From: JABISG01 sp963581435
GTDB taxonomy: Bacteria; Planctomycetota; Planctomycetia; Planctomycetales; Planctomycetaceae
Direction of reading: 5' to 3'
DNA length: 5,634 nt
Assembly (NCBI GenBank): GCA_963581435.1
Contig: CAUZOL010000407.1
Location: 1 to 5,634 of the forward strand
Numbering within the stretch: the stretch's first letter is position 1; each line of letters opens with the position of its first letter. Below the pieces are notes generated by a model. The model did no database searches. It saw only the letters and a list, made by a program, of their open reading frames with translations, and was not told where the DNA came from. This document shows positions 1 through 5,594 of the stretch, one piece after another. The translations under genes and the position numbers were made by a program.

Positions 1-1
1 C

Positions 2-1543
2 CAGCTGATCTTCGATCTGAAAAACGCCAATCCGTCCGCCCGCATCAGCGTCAAACTGGTTTCGGAAGTCGGAGTTGGCACCATCGCTGCCGGCGTTGCC
101 AAGGGGCATGCCGATAACATTCTGATTGCCGGCACGTCCGGCGGAACCGGTGCTTCACCGCTCACCAGCATCAAGCATGCCGGTCTGCCGTGGGAACTGG
201 GTTTGGCCGAAACCCACCAGACGTTGGTGATGAACGACCTGCGCAGCCGCATCCGATTGCAGACCGACGGGCAACTAAAAACCGGCCGCGATGTTGCGAT
301 CGCCACGCTGTTGGGAGCGGAAGAGTACGGTTTCGCCACCGCCCCGCTGATTACGCTCGGCTGCATCATGATGCGTAAATGCCATCTCAATACGTGCCCC
401 GTTGGCATTGCCACGCAAGACCCGGAACTGAGAAAGAAGTTTCACGGGCAGCCGGAAAACGTGGTGAACTACCTGTTCATGGTCGCCGAGGAATGCCGCG
501 AGATTATGGCCCAACTCGGATTCCGTACCATCAACGAAATGGTCGGACGCTGTGAGTTTCTGGAAACCGACGATGCTATTCGACATTGGAAAGCGCAAGG
601 CATCGACCTGTCGAAACTGCTGATGCCAGCGCGTAAACTGCATGCCAACGTCGATGTCTACTGCACCAAATCGCAGAACCACGGTTTGGAAGAAGTGCTG
701 GACAACATGCTGATTGAGAAAGCATGGACCGCCGTCACCGAAGGCACGCCGGTTCGTTTCGATATGAACATCGAAAACATCGACCGCGCGTTCGGCACCA
801 TGCTCAGTCATCACGTCTCGAAGAACTGGGGAGACAAAGGGCTGCCGGACGGGACGATTCACATCGATTGTGTCGGCTCGGCCGGTCAAAGTCTGGGCGC
901 GTGGCTGGCACACGGCATCACCATCGAACTCTCCGGCGACGCCAACGACTACGTTGGCAAGGGACTTTCCGGCGGACGGATTGTCATCTCGCCGCCTGCC
1001 GAATCGACATTCAAGGCCGAAGAAAACATCATCATCGGCAACGTGGCGCTTTACGGCGCTGTTGAGGGCGAAGCCTATTTCCGCGGCATGGCGGCCGAAC
1101 GTTTCTGCGTTCGCAACTCCGGCGCACACGCGGTGGTTGAAGGCATCGGCGATCATGGCTGCGAGTACATGACCGGTGGACGGGTCGTCGTTCTCGGCCC
1201 CACCGGGCGGAATTTCGCAGCAGGGATGTCCGGAGGCGTCGCTTACATCTTCGACCCCGAAGAGGAATTCCTTCCCAACTGCAATCTGGAGACGGTCGAT
1301 TTGGACCGGGTCGAAACCGACGAAGATGCCGTCGAATTGCGGCAACTCATCGAATGCCACCACAACGAAACCGGTTCCGAAGTCGCCGCCGGCATACTCG
1401 ACGATTGGGAAACGACGGTCACCCAATTCGTCAAAGTCATGCCGGTTGACTACAAACGTGCTTTGCGAGAGATGGCCGAAGAAGAAGCGGAAAAAGAACA
1501 AGGCGTCGCAGAGCCAATTGCAACAGCCGGCGGACAAGATTGA
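2..1543 (+). CDS. gltB: Glutamate synthase (GOGAT) large subunit, C-terminal third (5' end outside window)
   Basis: This is the alpha subunit of glutamate synthase, which turns L-glutamine and 2-oxoglutarate into two L-glutamates in the cytoplasm. The frame is open from base 2, giving 513 visible residues. Bacterial GltB is usually about 1,500 residues, so roughly the last third is present. Visible residues 1-120 carry the end of the FMN-binding synthase domain, with KLVSEVGVGTIAAGVAKG, GGTGASP and GLPWELGLAETHQTL. A C-x5-C-x4-C motif follows (visible Cys 121, 127 and 132; bases 362-397), the 3Fe-4S ligand pattern of GOGAT. Visible residues of about 245-420 form the glycine-rich GXGXG beta-helix domain, with GKGLSGGRIVI and GGRVVVLG. 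The C-terminus is an acidic, probably flexible tail (EEEAEKEQ). One small deviation is GTSGGTG where many homologues, as I recall them, have an Asp before GGTG. The gene is followed by gltD on the same strand after 162 bases. The family call is secure. Confidence 0.97.
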   Translation, partial: QLIFDLKNANPSARISVKLVSEVGVGTIAAGVAKGHADNILIAGTSGGTGASPLTSIKHAGLPWELGLAETHQTLVMNDLRSRIRLQTDGQLKTGRDVAIATLLGAEEYGFATAPLITLGCIMMRKCHLNTCPVGIATQDPELRKKFHGQPENVVNYLFMVAEECREIMAQLGFRTINEMVGRCEFLETDDAIRHWKAQGIDLSKLLMPARKLHANVDVYCTKSQNHGLEEVLDNMLIEKAWTAVTEGTPVRFDMNIENIDRAFGTMLSHHVSKNWGDKGLPDGTIHIDCVGSAGQSLGAWLAHGITIELSGDANDYVGKGLSGGRIVISPPAESTFKAEENIIIGNVALYGAVEGEAYFRGMAAERFCVRNSGAHAVVEGIGDHGCEYMTGGRVVVLGPTGRNFAAGMSGGVAYIFDPEEEFLPNCNLETVDLDRVETDEDAVELRQLIECHHNETGSEVAAGILDDWETTVTQFVKVMPVDYKRALREMAEEEAEKEQGVAEPIATAGGQD

Positions 1544-1549
1544 GTTGAA

Positions 1550-1653
1550 AATGACGAATGTTGAATGTTGAATGTCGAAAGAATGACGAAGCAAGAATGG
1601 CTCGCTAAGATTTAGGACTTCGTCATTGATTCTTCATTTGGATTTCGACATTC
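1550..1653. repeat. Short direct and inverted repeats in the gltB-gltD spacer
   Basis: The 162-base gltB-gltD spacer contains no credible ORF but is built from short related words. AATGACGAA occurs at 1550-1558 and 1582-1590, and TTGAATG occurs in tandem around 1560-1573. GAATGTCGAAA (1570-1580) is the exact reverse complement of TTTCGACATTC (1643-1653). AATGACGAAG (1582-1591) is the exact reverse complement of CTTCGTCATT (1618-1627). The two inverted pairs are nested, so the transcript could form a long hairpin of 11 and 10 bp arms with interruptions. From memory, AATGACGAA/AATGTCGAA words are common in planctomycete intergenic DNA. There is no T-tract, so this is not a typical intrinsic terminator. 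A role in attenuating or stabilising the gltB-gltD transcript is conjecture. Confidence 0.65.
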
Positions 1654-1705
1654 CAATAGACCACATTGAATTCTATTCGCACCGAAATATCTAAGAGCAG
1701 CGATC

Positions 1706-3190
1706 ATGGGTAAACCGACCGGCTTTAAAGAATATGTAAGGCAGATGCCGACCGATCGCGATCCGCTTTTGCGGATTCTCGATTGGAATGAATTTCACGA
1801 GCACATGCCCGAGGACGAGTTGCGTTCTCAAGGCGCGCGGTGCATGGATTGCGGCGTTCCATTCTGCCACACGGGCGAGTTGATGGCCGGAATGGCGGCC
1901 GGCTGCCCGGTGAATAATCTCATTCCCGAGTGGAACGACCTGGTCTACAACGGACATTGGCGAGAAGCGCTTGACCGGTTACACAAGACCAACAACTTCC
2001 CCGAATTCACCGGCCGCGTTTGCCCCGCGCCGTGCGAAGGGTCGTGTTGTTTGGGGGTGATTGAACCGCCAGTCACGATCAAGAATATTGAATGCAACAT
2101 TATCGACCGCGGTTTTGAAGAAGGCTGGGTCGTCGCGGAGCAACCGAATACGCGCACCGGAAAAACTATTGCCGTCGTCGGTTCCGGTCCTGCCGGACTG
2201 GCCGCTGCCGCGCAGCTCAATTCTGCTGGACACACCGTCACCATCTTCGAGCGAGCCGACCGCATTGGCGGGCTGCTGATGTACGGCATCCCCAATATGA
2301 AACTCGACAAGAGCATCGTCCAGCGTCGGATCGACCTGATGTCCGAAGCGGGCGTCGAATTCGTCACCAGTACGGCGATTGGAAAAGACGTATCGGGCCA
2401 ACAACTGCTCGACGATTTCGATGCCGTTGTGCTTTGCACCGGCGCAACGCGTCCGCGCGATTTGCCCATTCCCGGTCGCGACTTGCACGGCATTGAATTC
2501 GCAATGAATTTCCTGCACGCCAACACCAAAAGCCTGCTCGATTCCGATCTGGAAGACGACAATTACATCAGCGCGAAAGACAAACGCGTCATCGTAATTG
2601 GCGGCGGCGATACGGGGACCGACTGCCTTGGCACGTCGCTAAGGCATGGCTGCAAAAGCCTCGTCAACTTTGAAATCGTTCCCGAACCACCGGCCGAGCG
2701 CACTGCGAACAACCCCTGGCCGCAGTGGCCGCGTATCTTCCGTATCGACTACGGACACGCCGAAGCGGCTGCCAAATTCGGCGACGATCCTCGCGAATTC
2801 TGTATTTCGACCAGCGAGTTCATCGGCGATGAAAACGGGCACGTCAGAGGATTGCAGACCGTCGAGGTTGACTGGTCGAAACCGGTCGATGGCGGCCCTC
2901 CGTTCAGCATCGTTCCCGGCAGCGAACGCGAGTTCGAGGCCGATCTGGTTCTGCTGGCAATGGGTTTTCTTGGTCCCGAATCGACCGTGGCGGAGCAATT
3001 GGGAGTCGAACTCGATCCCCGCTCGAACTACAAAGCCGAATACGGTCGCTACGAAACCAACGTCGAAGGAATCTTCGCCGCCGGCGATTGTCGTCGCGGT
3101 CAAAGCCTCGTCGTTTGGGCGATTAACGAAGGTCGCGAAGCCGCCCGCGAATGCGATCGTTGGCTGATGGGTTCGACACAGTTGCCATAA
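1706..3190 (+). CDS. gltD: Glutamate synthase (NADPH-type) small subunit
   Basis: This is the beta subunit of GOGAT, 494 residues, a normal length. It oxidises NAD(P)H on FAD and passes electrons through iron-sulfur clusters to GltB. The N-terminal domain holds two cysteine sets: C46-x2-C49-x4-C54 with C67-P, and C106-x3-C110-x3-C114 (C115 adjacent), the usual 4Fe-4S ligands. The first dinucleotide fold is at 155-164 (IAVVGSGPAG), followed by the acidic strand end FER at 181-183 and GGLLMYGIPNMKL, for FAD. The second fold is at 295-304 (VIVIGGGDTG), for NAD(P)H. The C-terminal FAD signature GIFAAGD (455-461) is followed by GQSLVVWAINEGREAA. The start at 1706 gives MGKPTGFKEY, a typical GltD N-terminus. 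The Shine-Dalgarno is weak (AGAG at 1694-1697). All key motifs are intact. The gene lies downstream of gltB and was probably once or is still co-transcribed, though the repeat-rich spacer may carry its own control. Confidence 0.97.
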   Translation: MGKPTGFKEYVRQMPTDRDPLLRILDWNEFHEHMPEDELRSQGARCMDCGVPFCHTGELMAGMAAGCPVNNLIPEWNDLVYNGHWREALDRLHKTNNFPEFTGRVCPAPCEGSCCLGVIEPPVTIKNIECNIIDRGFEEGWVVAEQPNTRTGKTIAVVGSGPAGLAAAAQLNSAGHTVTIFERADRIGGLLMYGIPNMKLDKSIVQRRIDLMSEAGVEFVTSTAIGKDVSGQQLLDDFDAVVLCTGATRPRDLPIPGRDLHGIEFAMNFLHANTKSLLDSDLEDDNYISAKDKRVIVIGGGDTGTDCLGTSLRHGCKSLVNFEIVPEPPAERTANNPWPQWPRIFRIDYGHAEAAAKFGDDPREFCISTSEFIGDENGHVRGLQTVEVDWSKPVDGGPPFSIVPGSEREFEADLVLLAMGFLGPESTVAEQLGVELDPRSNYKAEYGRYETNVEGIFAAGDCRRGQSLVVWAINEGREAARECDRWLMGSTQLP

Positions 3191-3243
3191 ACCCGGTATG
3201 ACTGTCCTTCGCATTGGCCGATTGGTCAGATGCTGATCGCCGA

Positions 3244-3855
3244 CTAATTGGCAGCGGAAGCGGGATCGGCGGCGGGCAATTCCAGAAAGTTCTTTAGAAG
3301 ACGAACACCGTCAATCGTCAGAAAACTCTCCGGATGGAACTGCACGGCATGTAGTGGAAACTGCCGATGACGCAGCCCCATCACTTCGCGCGGATGATCG
3401 TCATCGTCGGTCCAGGCACACAGTTCCAAATCATCCGAAAGCGAATCTTCCGGCACAATCAGGCTGTGATAACGCGTGGCCTCGAACGGGTTCGGCAGAC
3501 CGGCAAACAGTCCCCGTTCATCGTGGTGAATCAACGAGACTTTCCCGTGCATCAAACGGTCGGCTCGAACCACCTCGGCCTCAAACACTTCAGCAATGCA
3601 CTGATGCCCCAGACAGACGCCGAGTAGTGGAAGTCGCGGACCAAAGTGGGCGGCAACTTCTTTCGAGATGCCCGCTTCCAGCGGCGTGCACGGACCCGGT
3701 GAAATGATAATCCGCTCGGGCGAAAGCGCCTCGATTTCGGCGACCGTAATCTGATCGTTGCGCGCCACGTGAATATCTAACCGAGGGTCGATTTCCCCCA
3801 GTCGCTGCACGAGGTTGTACGTGAAGGAATCGTAATTATCGAGAACAAAGATCAT
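3244..3855 (-). CDS. pabA: Aminodeoxychorismate/anthranilate synthase component II (glutamine amidotransferase)
   Basis: This is a class I glutamine amidotransferase subunit of 203 residues, close to the usual 190-200. It hydrolyses glutamine and channels ammonia to a chorismate-using partner: PabB for 4-amino-4-deoxychorismate (folate) or TrpE for anthranilate (tryptophan). It begins MIFVLDNYDSFTYNL, typical of the family. The oxyanion-region motif SPGPCTP is at 52-58. The nucleophile is Cys81 in GVCLGHQ, and the other two triad residues are His174 and Glu176 in QFHPESF. MHGK (102-105) and RYHSL (128-132) fit the chorismate-enzyme partner group. SPGPCTP and RYHSL lean towards PabA, but many bacteria use one protein for both pathways, so trpG is a fair alternative. 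No pabB, trpE or other pathway gene is adjacent. It is convergent with gltD (53-base gap) and divergent from the SDR gene. I see no strong Shine-Dalgarno upstream of the start. Confidence 0.93.
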   Translation of the reverse strand: MIFVLDNYDSFTYNLVQRLGEIDPRLDIHVARNDQITVAEIEALSPERIIISPGPCTPLEAGISKEVAAHFGPRLPLLGVCLGHQCIAEVFEAEVVRADRLMHGKVSLIHHDERGLFAGLPNPFEATRYHSLIVPEDSLSDDLELCAWTDDDDHPREVMGLRHRQFPLHAVQFHPESFLTIDGVRLLKNFLELPAADPASAAN

Positions 3856-3907
3856 GCCGTTGGATTCTGGGAAACAGGCCGGTGGGATGAATTGGGATCT
3901 TCATGCT

Positions 3908-3932
3908 AGCAGGGGACAGCAAGGGGGAACAG
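3908..3932. repeat. Imperfect tandem G-rich repeat in divergent intergenic region
   Basis: AGCAGGGGACAG (3908-3919) is followed, overlapping by two bases, by the related AGCAAGGGGGAACAG (3918-3932). The G-rich word differs in composition from the flanking sequence. It may be a remnant of a dispersed intergenic repeat, but one window cannot show copy number, and the resemblance could be chance. Confidence 0.35.
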
Positions 3933-3947
3933 TCCGTTTCAAATCGC

Positions 3948-3961
3948 GATTCGGCCGAATC
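3948..3961. promoter_or_regulatory. Perfect 14-bp palindrome between divergent genes, candidate operator
   Basis: GATTCGGCCGAATC reads identically on both strands. It lies almost at the midpoint of the 206-base gap between the pabA start (3855) and the SDR start (4062), a common place for a dimeric regulator to bind and act on both genes. No regulator gene is present nearby, and I find no convincing -35/-10 pair around it, so the operator role is inference. Confidence 0.35.
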
Positions 3962-4061
3962 CCATGCTTGCGCTGCGGGCTGGTTGCGACAGTTGTTTGA
4001 CGAGCCGGTACTTCGTAGGCTGATGTCTCACGCTTACCGCATCAAAAGGAAACAGTCTCGC

Positions 4062-4811
4062 ATGAATCGAATTGCTCTCGTAACCGGTGCCGGTAGTGGC
4101 ATTGGCAGATCTTCAGCGCTTGCGCTGCTGCGCGATGGGTTTACGGTCGTTCTTGCCGGTCGGCGGCGCGAAGCGCTGGAAGAGACGGCTCAACTGGGAA
4201 CCGATGCGGGCGGTGAAACTCTCGTTGTGCCAACCAATGTCGGCGATGCCGCATCGATTGCGCAGCTCTTCGAGCAAGTCGATAAAACTTACGGGCGCCT
4301 CGATGTGCTCTTTAACAACGCGGGAATCAACGTGGCGGCTAAGCCGCTGGAAGAGTTGACCGTCGAGGAATGGCAGTCGGTTGTGGACACGAATCTGACG
4401 GGCGTCTTCCTCTGCACGCAGGAAGCCTTTCGGCTGATGAAAAAACAGGACCCAATGGGCGGGCGAATCATCAACAACGGATCGATCTCCGCCCAGACCC
4501 CGCGTCCCAACTCCGCCCCCTACACGGCGACCAAGCACGCGATTACCGGCCTGACAAAATCAACGTCGCTCGACGGCCGCAAGTACAACATCGCCTGCGG
4601 ACAAATCGACATCGGCAACGCGCTGACCAAGCTGTCGGCGAAAATGCAGAAAGGCGTACTGCAAGCCGACGGCTCGACGAACACCGAAGACATGATGGAC
4701 GTCGAAGACATCGCCCGCAGCGTGGCATTCATGGCCAGCCTGCCGCTGGAAGCCAACGTGCTGACCATGACGGTAATGGCCACCAAGATGCCGTTGGTCG
4801 GCCGTGGGTAA
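4062..4811 (+). CDS. Short-chain dehydrogenase/reductase (SDR), substrate unknown
   Basis: A soluble NAD(P)-dependent oxidoreductase of 249 residues, the classical SDR length. The Rossmann motif TGAGSGIG is at 8-15 and NNAG at 85-88. The catalytic tetrad is Asn111, Ser141, Tyr154 and Lys158, with the YxxxK spacing intact. Arginines at 34-36 (GRRRE), after the second strand, suggest NADP(H) preference. After the active site the usual PG motif is replaced by CGQIDIGNA, and the C-terminus ends TVMATKMPLVGRG instead of the common VDGG segment. It therefore probably belongs to a distinct SDR subgroup rather than to FabG. The frame is open upstream with ATGs at 3903 and 4023. I chose 4062 because MNRIALVTGAG places the cofactor motif where the family has it and because AGGA (4047-4050) sits 11 bases before. 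The longer N-terminus is not SDR-like. Two hairpins follow the stop. Confidence 0.92.
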   Translation: MNRIALVTGAGSGIGRSSALALLRDGFTVVLAGRRREALEETAQLGTDAGGETLVVPTNVGDAASIAQLFEQVDKTYGRLDVLFNNAGINVAAKPLEELTVEEWQSVVDTNLTGVFLCTQEAFRLMKKQDPMGGRIINNGSISAQTPRPNSAPYTATKHAITGLTKSTSLDGRKYNIACGQIDIGNALTKLSAKMQKGVLQADGSTNTEDMMDVEDIARSVAFMASLPLEANVLTMTVMATKMPLVGRG

Positions 4812-4827
4812 GGAACAGCGAGTCCGC

Positions 4828-4854
4828 TCATCATACGGCAGCAACCGATGATGA
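4828..4854 (+). terminator. First hairpin downstream of the SDR gene
   Basis: TCATCAT (4828-4834) is the exact reverse complement of ATGATGA (4848-4854). Inside it, CGG (4836-4838) pairs with CCG (4845-4847), leaving A4835 bulged and a six-base loop. It starts 17 bases after the SDR stop. The outer arm is AT-rich and no T-run follows, so on its own it would be a weak terminator. It may instead protect the 3' end of the transcript. Confidence 0.3.
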
Positions 4855-4869
4855 TCCGTCTGCTGCATC

Positions 4870-4897
4870 AACGGCAAGACCCGCGGTCACTGCCGTT
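4870..4897 (+). terminator. Second, stronger GC-rich hairpin downstream of the SDR gene
   Basis: AACGGCA (4870-4876) pairs perfectly with TGCCGTT (4891-4897). Above a small internal loop, GACC (4878-4881) pairs with GGTC (4885-4888) around a CGC loop, giving 11 bp in all. It lies 58 bases after the SDR stop and just before a possible promoter for the next gene, so it is the best candidate for the end of the SDR transcript. No U-tract follows, so a factor-dependent or non-canonical terminator would have to be assumed. Confidence 0.42.
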
Positions 4898-4903
4898 ACA
4901 AAC

Positions 4904-4912
4904 TGGTAGAAT
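4904..4912 (+). promoter_or_regulatory. Possible extended -10 promoter for the TIR gene
   Basis: TGGTAGAAT matches an extended -10 element (TGn followed by a TATAAT-like hexamer, 4907-4912). It sits about 64 bases before the TIR-gene ATG and just after the second hairpin. No good -35 is seen at the right distance, which an extended -10 can tolerate. Sigma-factor preferences of the host are unknown, so this is tentative. Confidence 0.3.
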
Positions 4913-4975
4913 GACCGACACGGAAATCCATTTGCATCTCACCCGGTTCGCAAGCGGAAAGGGAGTTGTAGGTTC

Positions 4976-5176
4976 ATGATGCAGTGTCCGCAGTGCCAAC
5001 AGGAGCTCACCCAAGTCGGCAATTTCTGGATCTGCTCGGAGAATGGGCCGGTCGAGATTCCGCTGCAGGATGCTTCCAATGCCGAAACCAGGCAAAAACT
5101 GGTTGCCGCTGCGCCGCTGAATATCTTCCTCAGCTACGGACACGATCAGCACGCCGTACGCTGGTCTTCAGATTAG
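4976..5176 (+). pseudogene. Zinc-ribbon plus TIR-domain protein, 5' fragment interrupted by an insertion
   Basis: This is the N-terminus of a TIR-domain protein, 66 codons, against well over 150 expected for even a minimal TIR protein. Residues 4-24 form a small zinc ribbon: CPQC at 4-7 and Cys20 in FWICSENG. The position usually held by a His in such ribbons (CPEHG, from memory) is Asn23. Residues 48-60 (LNIFLSYGHDQHA) are the first TIR strand and the start of the first helix. After Ala60 the frame reads VRWSSD and stops. From base 5161 a different frame reads LVFRL, which fits the TIR helix better, so there seems to be a one-base loss or two-base gain within 5156-5160. Homology ends at 5175, and the TAG stop (5174-5176) straddles the proposed intron junction. 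GGGAG at 4961-4965 supports ATG 4976 (ATG 4979 is an alternative). Bacterial TIR domains often cleave NAD in phage defence, but no catalytic residues survive here. Confidence 0.7.
5164..5175 (+). other. Proposed intron-binding sites IBS2-IBS1 in the TIR exon
   Basis: GTCTTC (5164-5169, IBS2) and AGATTA (5170-5175, IBS1) are the last 12 bases of the TIR-like sequence. They can pair with GAAGAC at 5492-5497 (6 of 6) and TAATCC at 5590-5595 (5 contiguous of 6). Adjacent IBS2 and IBS1 directly before the intron are the standard group II arrangement. The match was found by looking for it, so some chance contribution is possible. Confidence 0.55.
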
Positions 5177-5243
5177 GGCGTAGCGAGTGGCTAACCGGTA
5201 GCTGAAGTACGGTGTTCAGGTTACTGCATCTTCCGACGGGCTT

Positions 5244-5297
5244 GATTCTGCGAAAAGCCGATGAGCACTTGGGGCGCGTGCGGATTCCGCGAAAAGC
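5244..5297 (+). repeat. 15-base direct repeat pair within the intron-like region
   Basis: GATTCTGCGAAAAGC (5244-5258) and GATTCCGCGAAAAGC (5283-5297) match at 14 of 15 positions, with starts 39 bases apart. Both contain GCGAAAAGC, which could form a tight hairpin with GC closing pairs and an A-rich loop. Such loops can act in tertiary contacts in large ribozymes, but no receptor has been assigned. Confidence 0.5.
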
Positions 5298-5491
5298 GTC
5301 GTTAAACGGCGTGTCCGCGTATTGACGAGCTTCGCGAACAGAATCGGGGCGAAACACGTGTGACCGGCCTGCGATCAGGTTTCGGCGATGCGGGATCTGA
5401 CTCCCATCTGGCTACGTCTACACGAATAGCGTGGTTTGATGAGAGTCTCGACAATCCAATCCTTTTCCGGTGAGTCCTTGAGACGCGGGCG

Positions 5492-5497
5492 GAAGAC
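5492..5497 (+). other. Candidate exon-binding site EBS2
   Basis: GAAGAC is perfectly complementary to GTCTTC at 5164-5169. It lies about 317 bases into the proposed intron, upstream of the EBS1 candidate as expected in domain I. The hairpin-loop context was not confirmed. Confidence 0.45.
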
Positions 5498-5589
5498 GAG
5501 AACACGGGTCAACCCCACAGCACAAAGTGTAGTTCAGGCAATCTCAGGGCTTCGTTCTCCACGTGAGGATGTGGTCACGATGCGGTCGG

Positions 5590-5594
5590 TAATC
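5590..5594 (+). other. Candidate exon-binding site EBS1
   Basis: TAATC pairs with GATTA at 5171-5175, directly abutting the proposed splice site. A sixth pair (C5595 with A5170) is a mismatch. It lies just before a small ACCT/AGGT hairpin and about 98 bases after the EBS2 candidate. The base 5' of it is G5589, which would be the delta position in IIA-type introns. Confidence 0.42.

Noticed and set aside
275..1594. Long open frame of 439 codons on the minus strand across gltB
   Set aside because: It is antisense to an unmistakable gltB frame and has no recognisable motif. Long antisense frames are expected opposite GC-rich coding sequence.
1945..2562. Minus-strand open frames opposite gltD (also 2639-3214)
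   Set aside because: They are shadows of gltD with no motif and no independent start signal.
3224..3238. Possible terminator between convergent gltD and pabA (GGTCAG, ATG loop, CTGATC)
   Set aside because: It is only six pairs including one G-T wobble, with a three-base loop and no T-run on either side. It is too weak to annotate as a terminator.
3997..4026. TTGACG at 3997-4002 as the -35 of an SDR promoter
   Set aside because: No acceptable -10 hexamer appears 16-18 bases downstream.
3903..4061. N-terminal extension of the SDR gene from ATG 3903 or ATG 4023
   Set aside because: The added residues do not resemble an SDR N-terminus. They cover the G-rich repeat and palindrome, and ATG 4062 has a suitable AGGA upstream and gives standard family length.
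4370..4909. Alternative-frame open reading frame of 179 codons overlapping the SDR gene
   Set aside because: It is rich in Arg, His and Asp as expected from a shifted GC-rich frame, lacks motifs, and overlaps a well-supported gene.
5244..5297. CRISPR array reading of the two 15-base repeats
   Set aside because: There are only two copies, the repeat is too short, and no third unit follows at the same period.
5130..5505. Small minus-strand open frames in the intron-like region (5130-5357 and 5302-5505)
   Set aside because: They are short, arginine-rich, have no recognisable motif and no clear ribosome-binding site, and overlap the proposed structured RNA.
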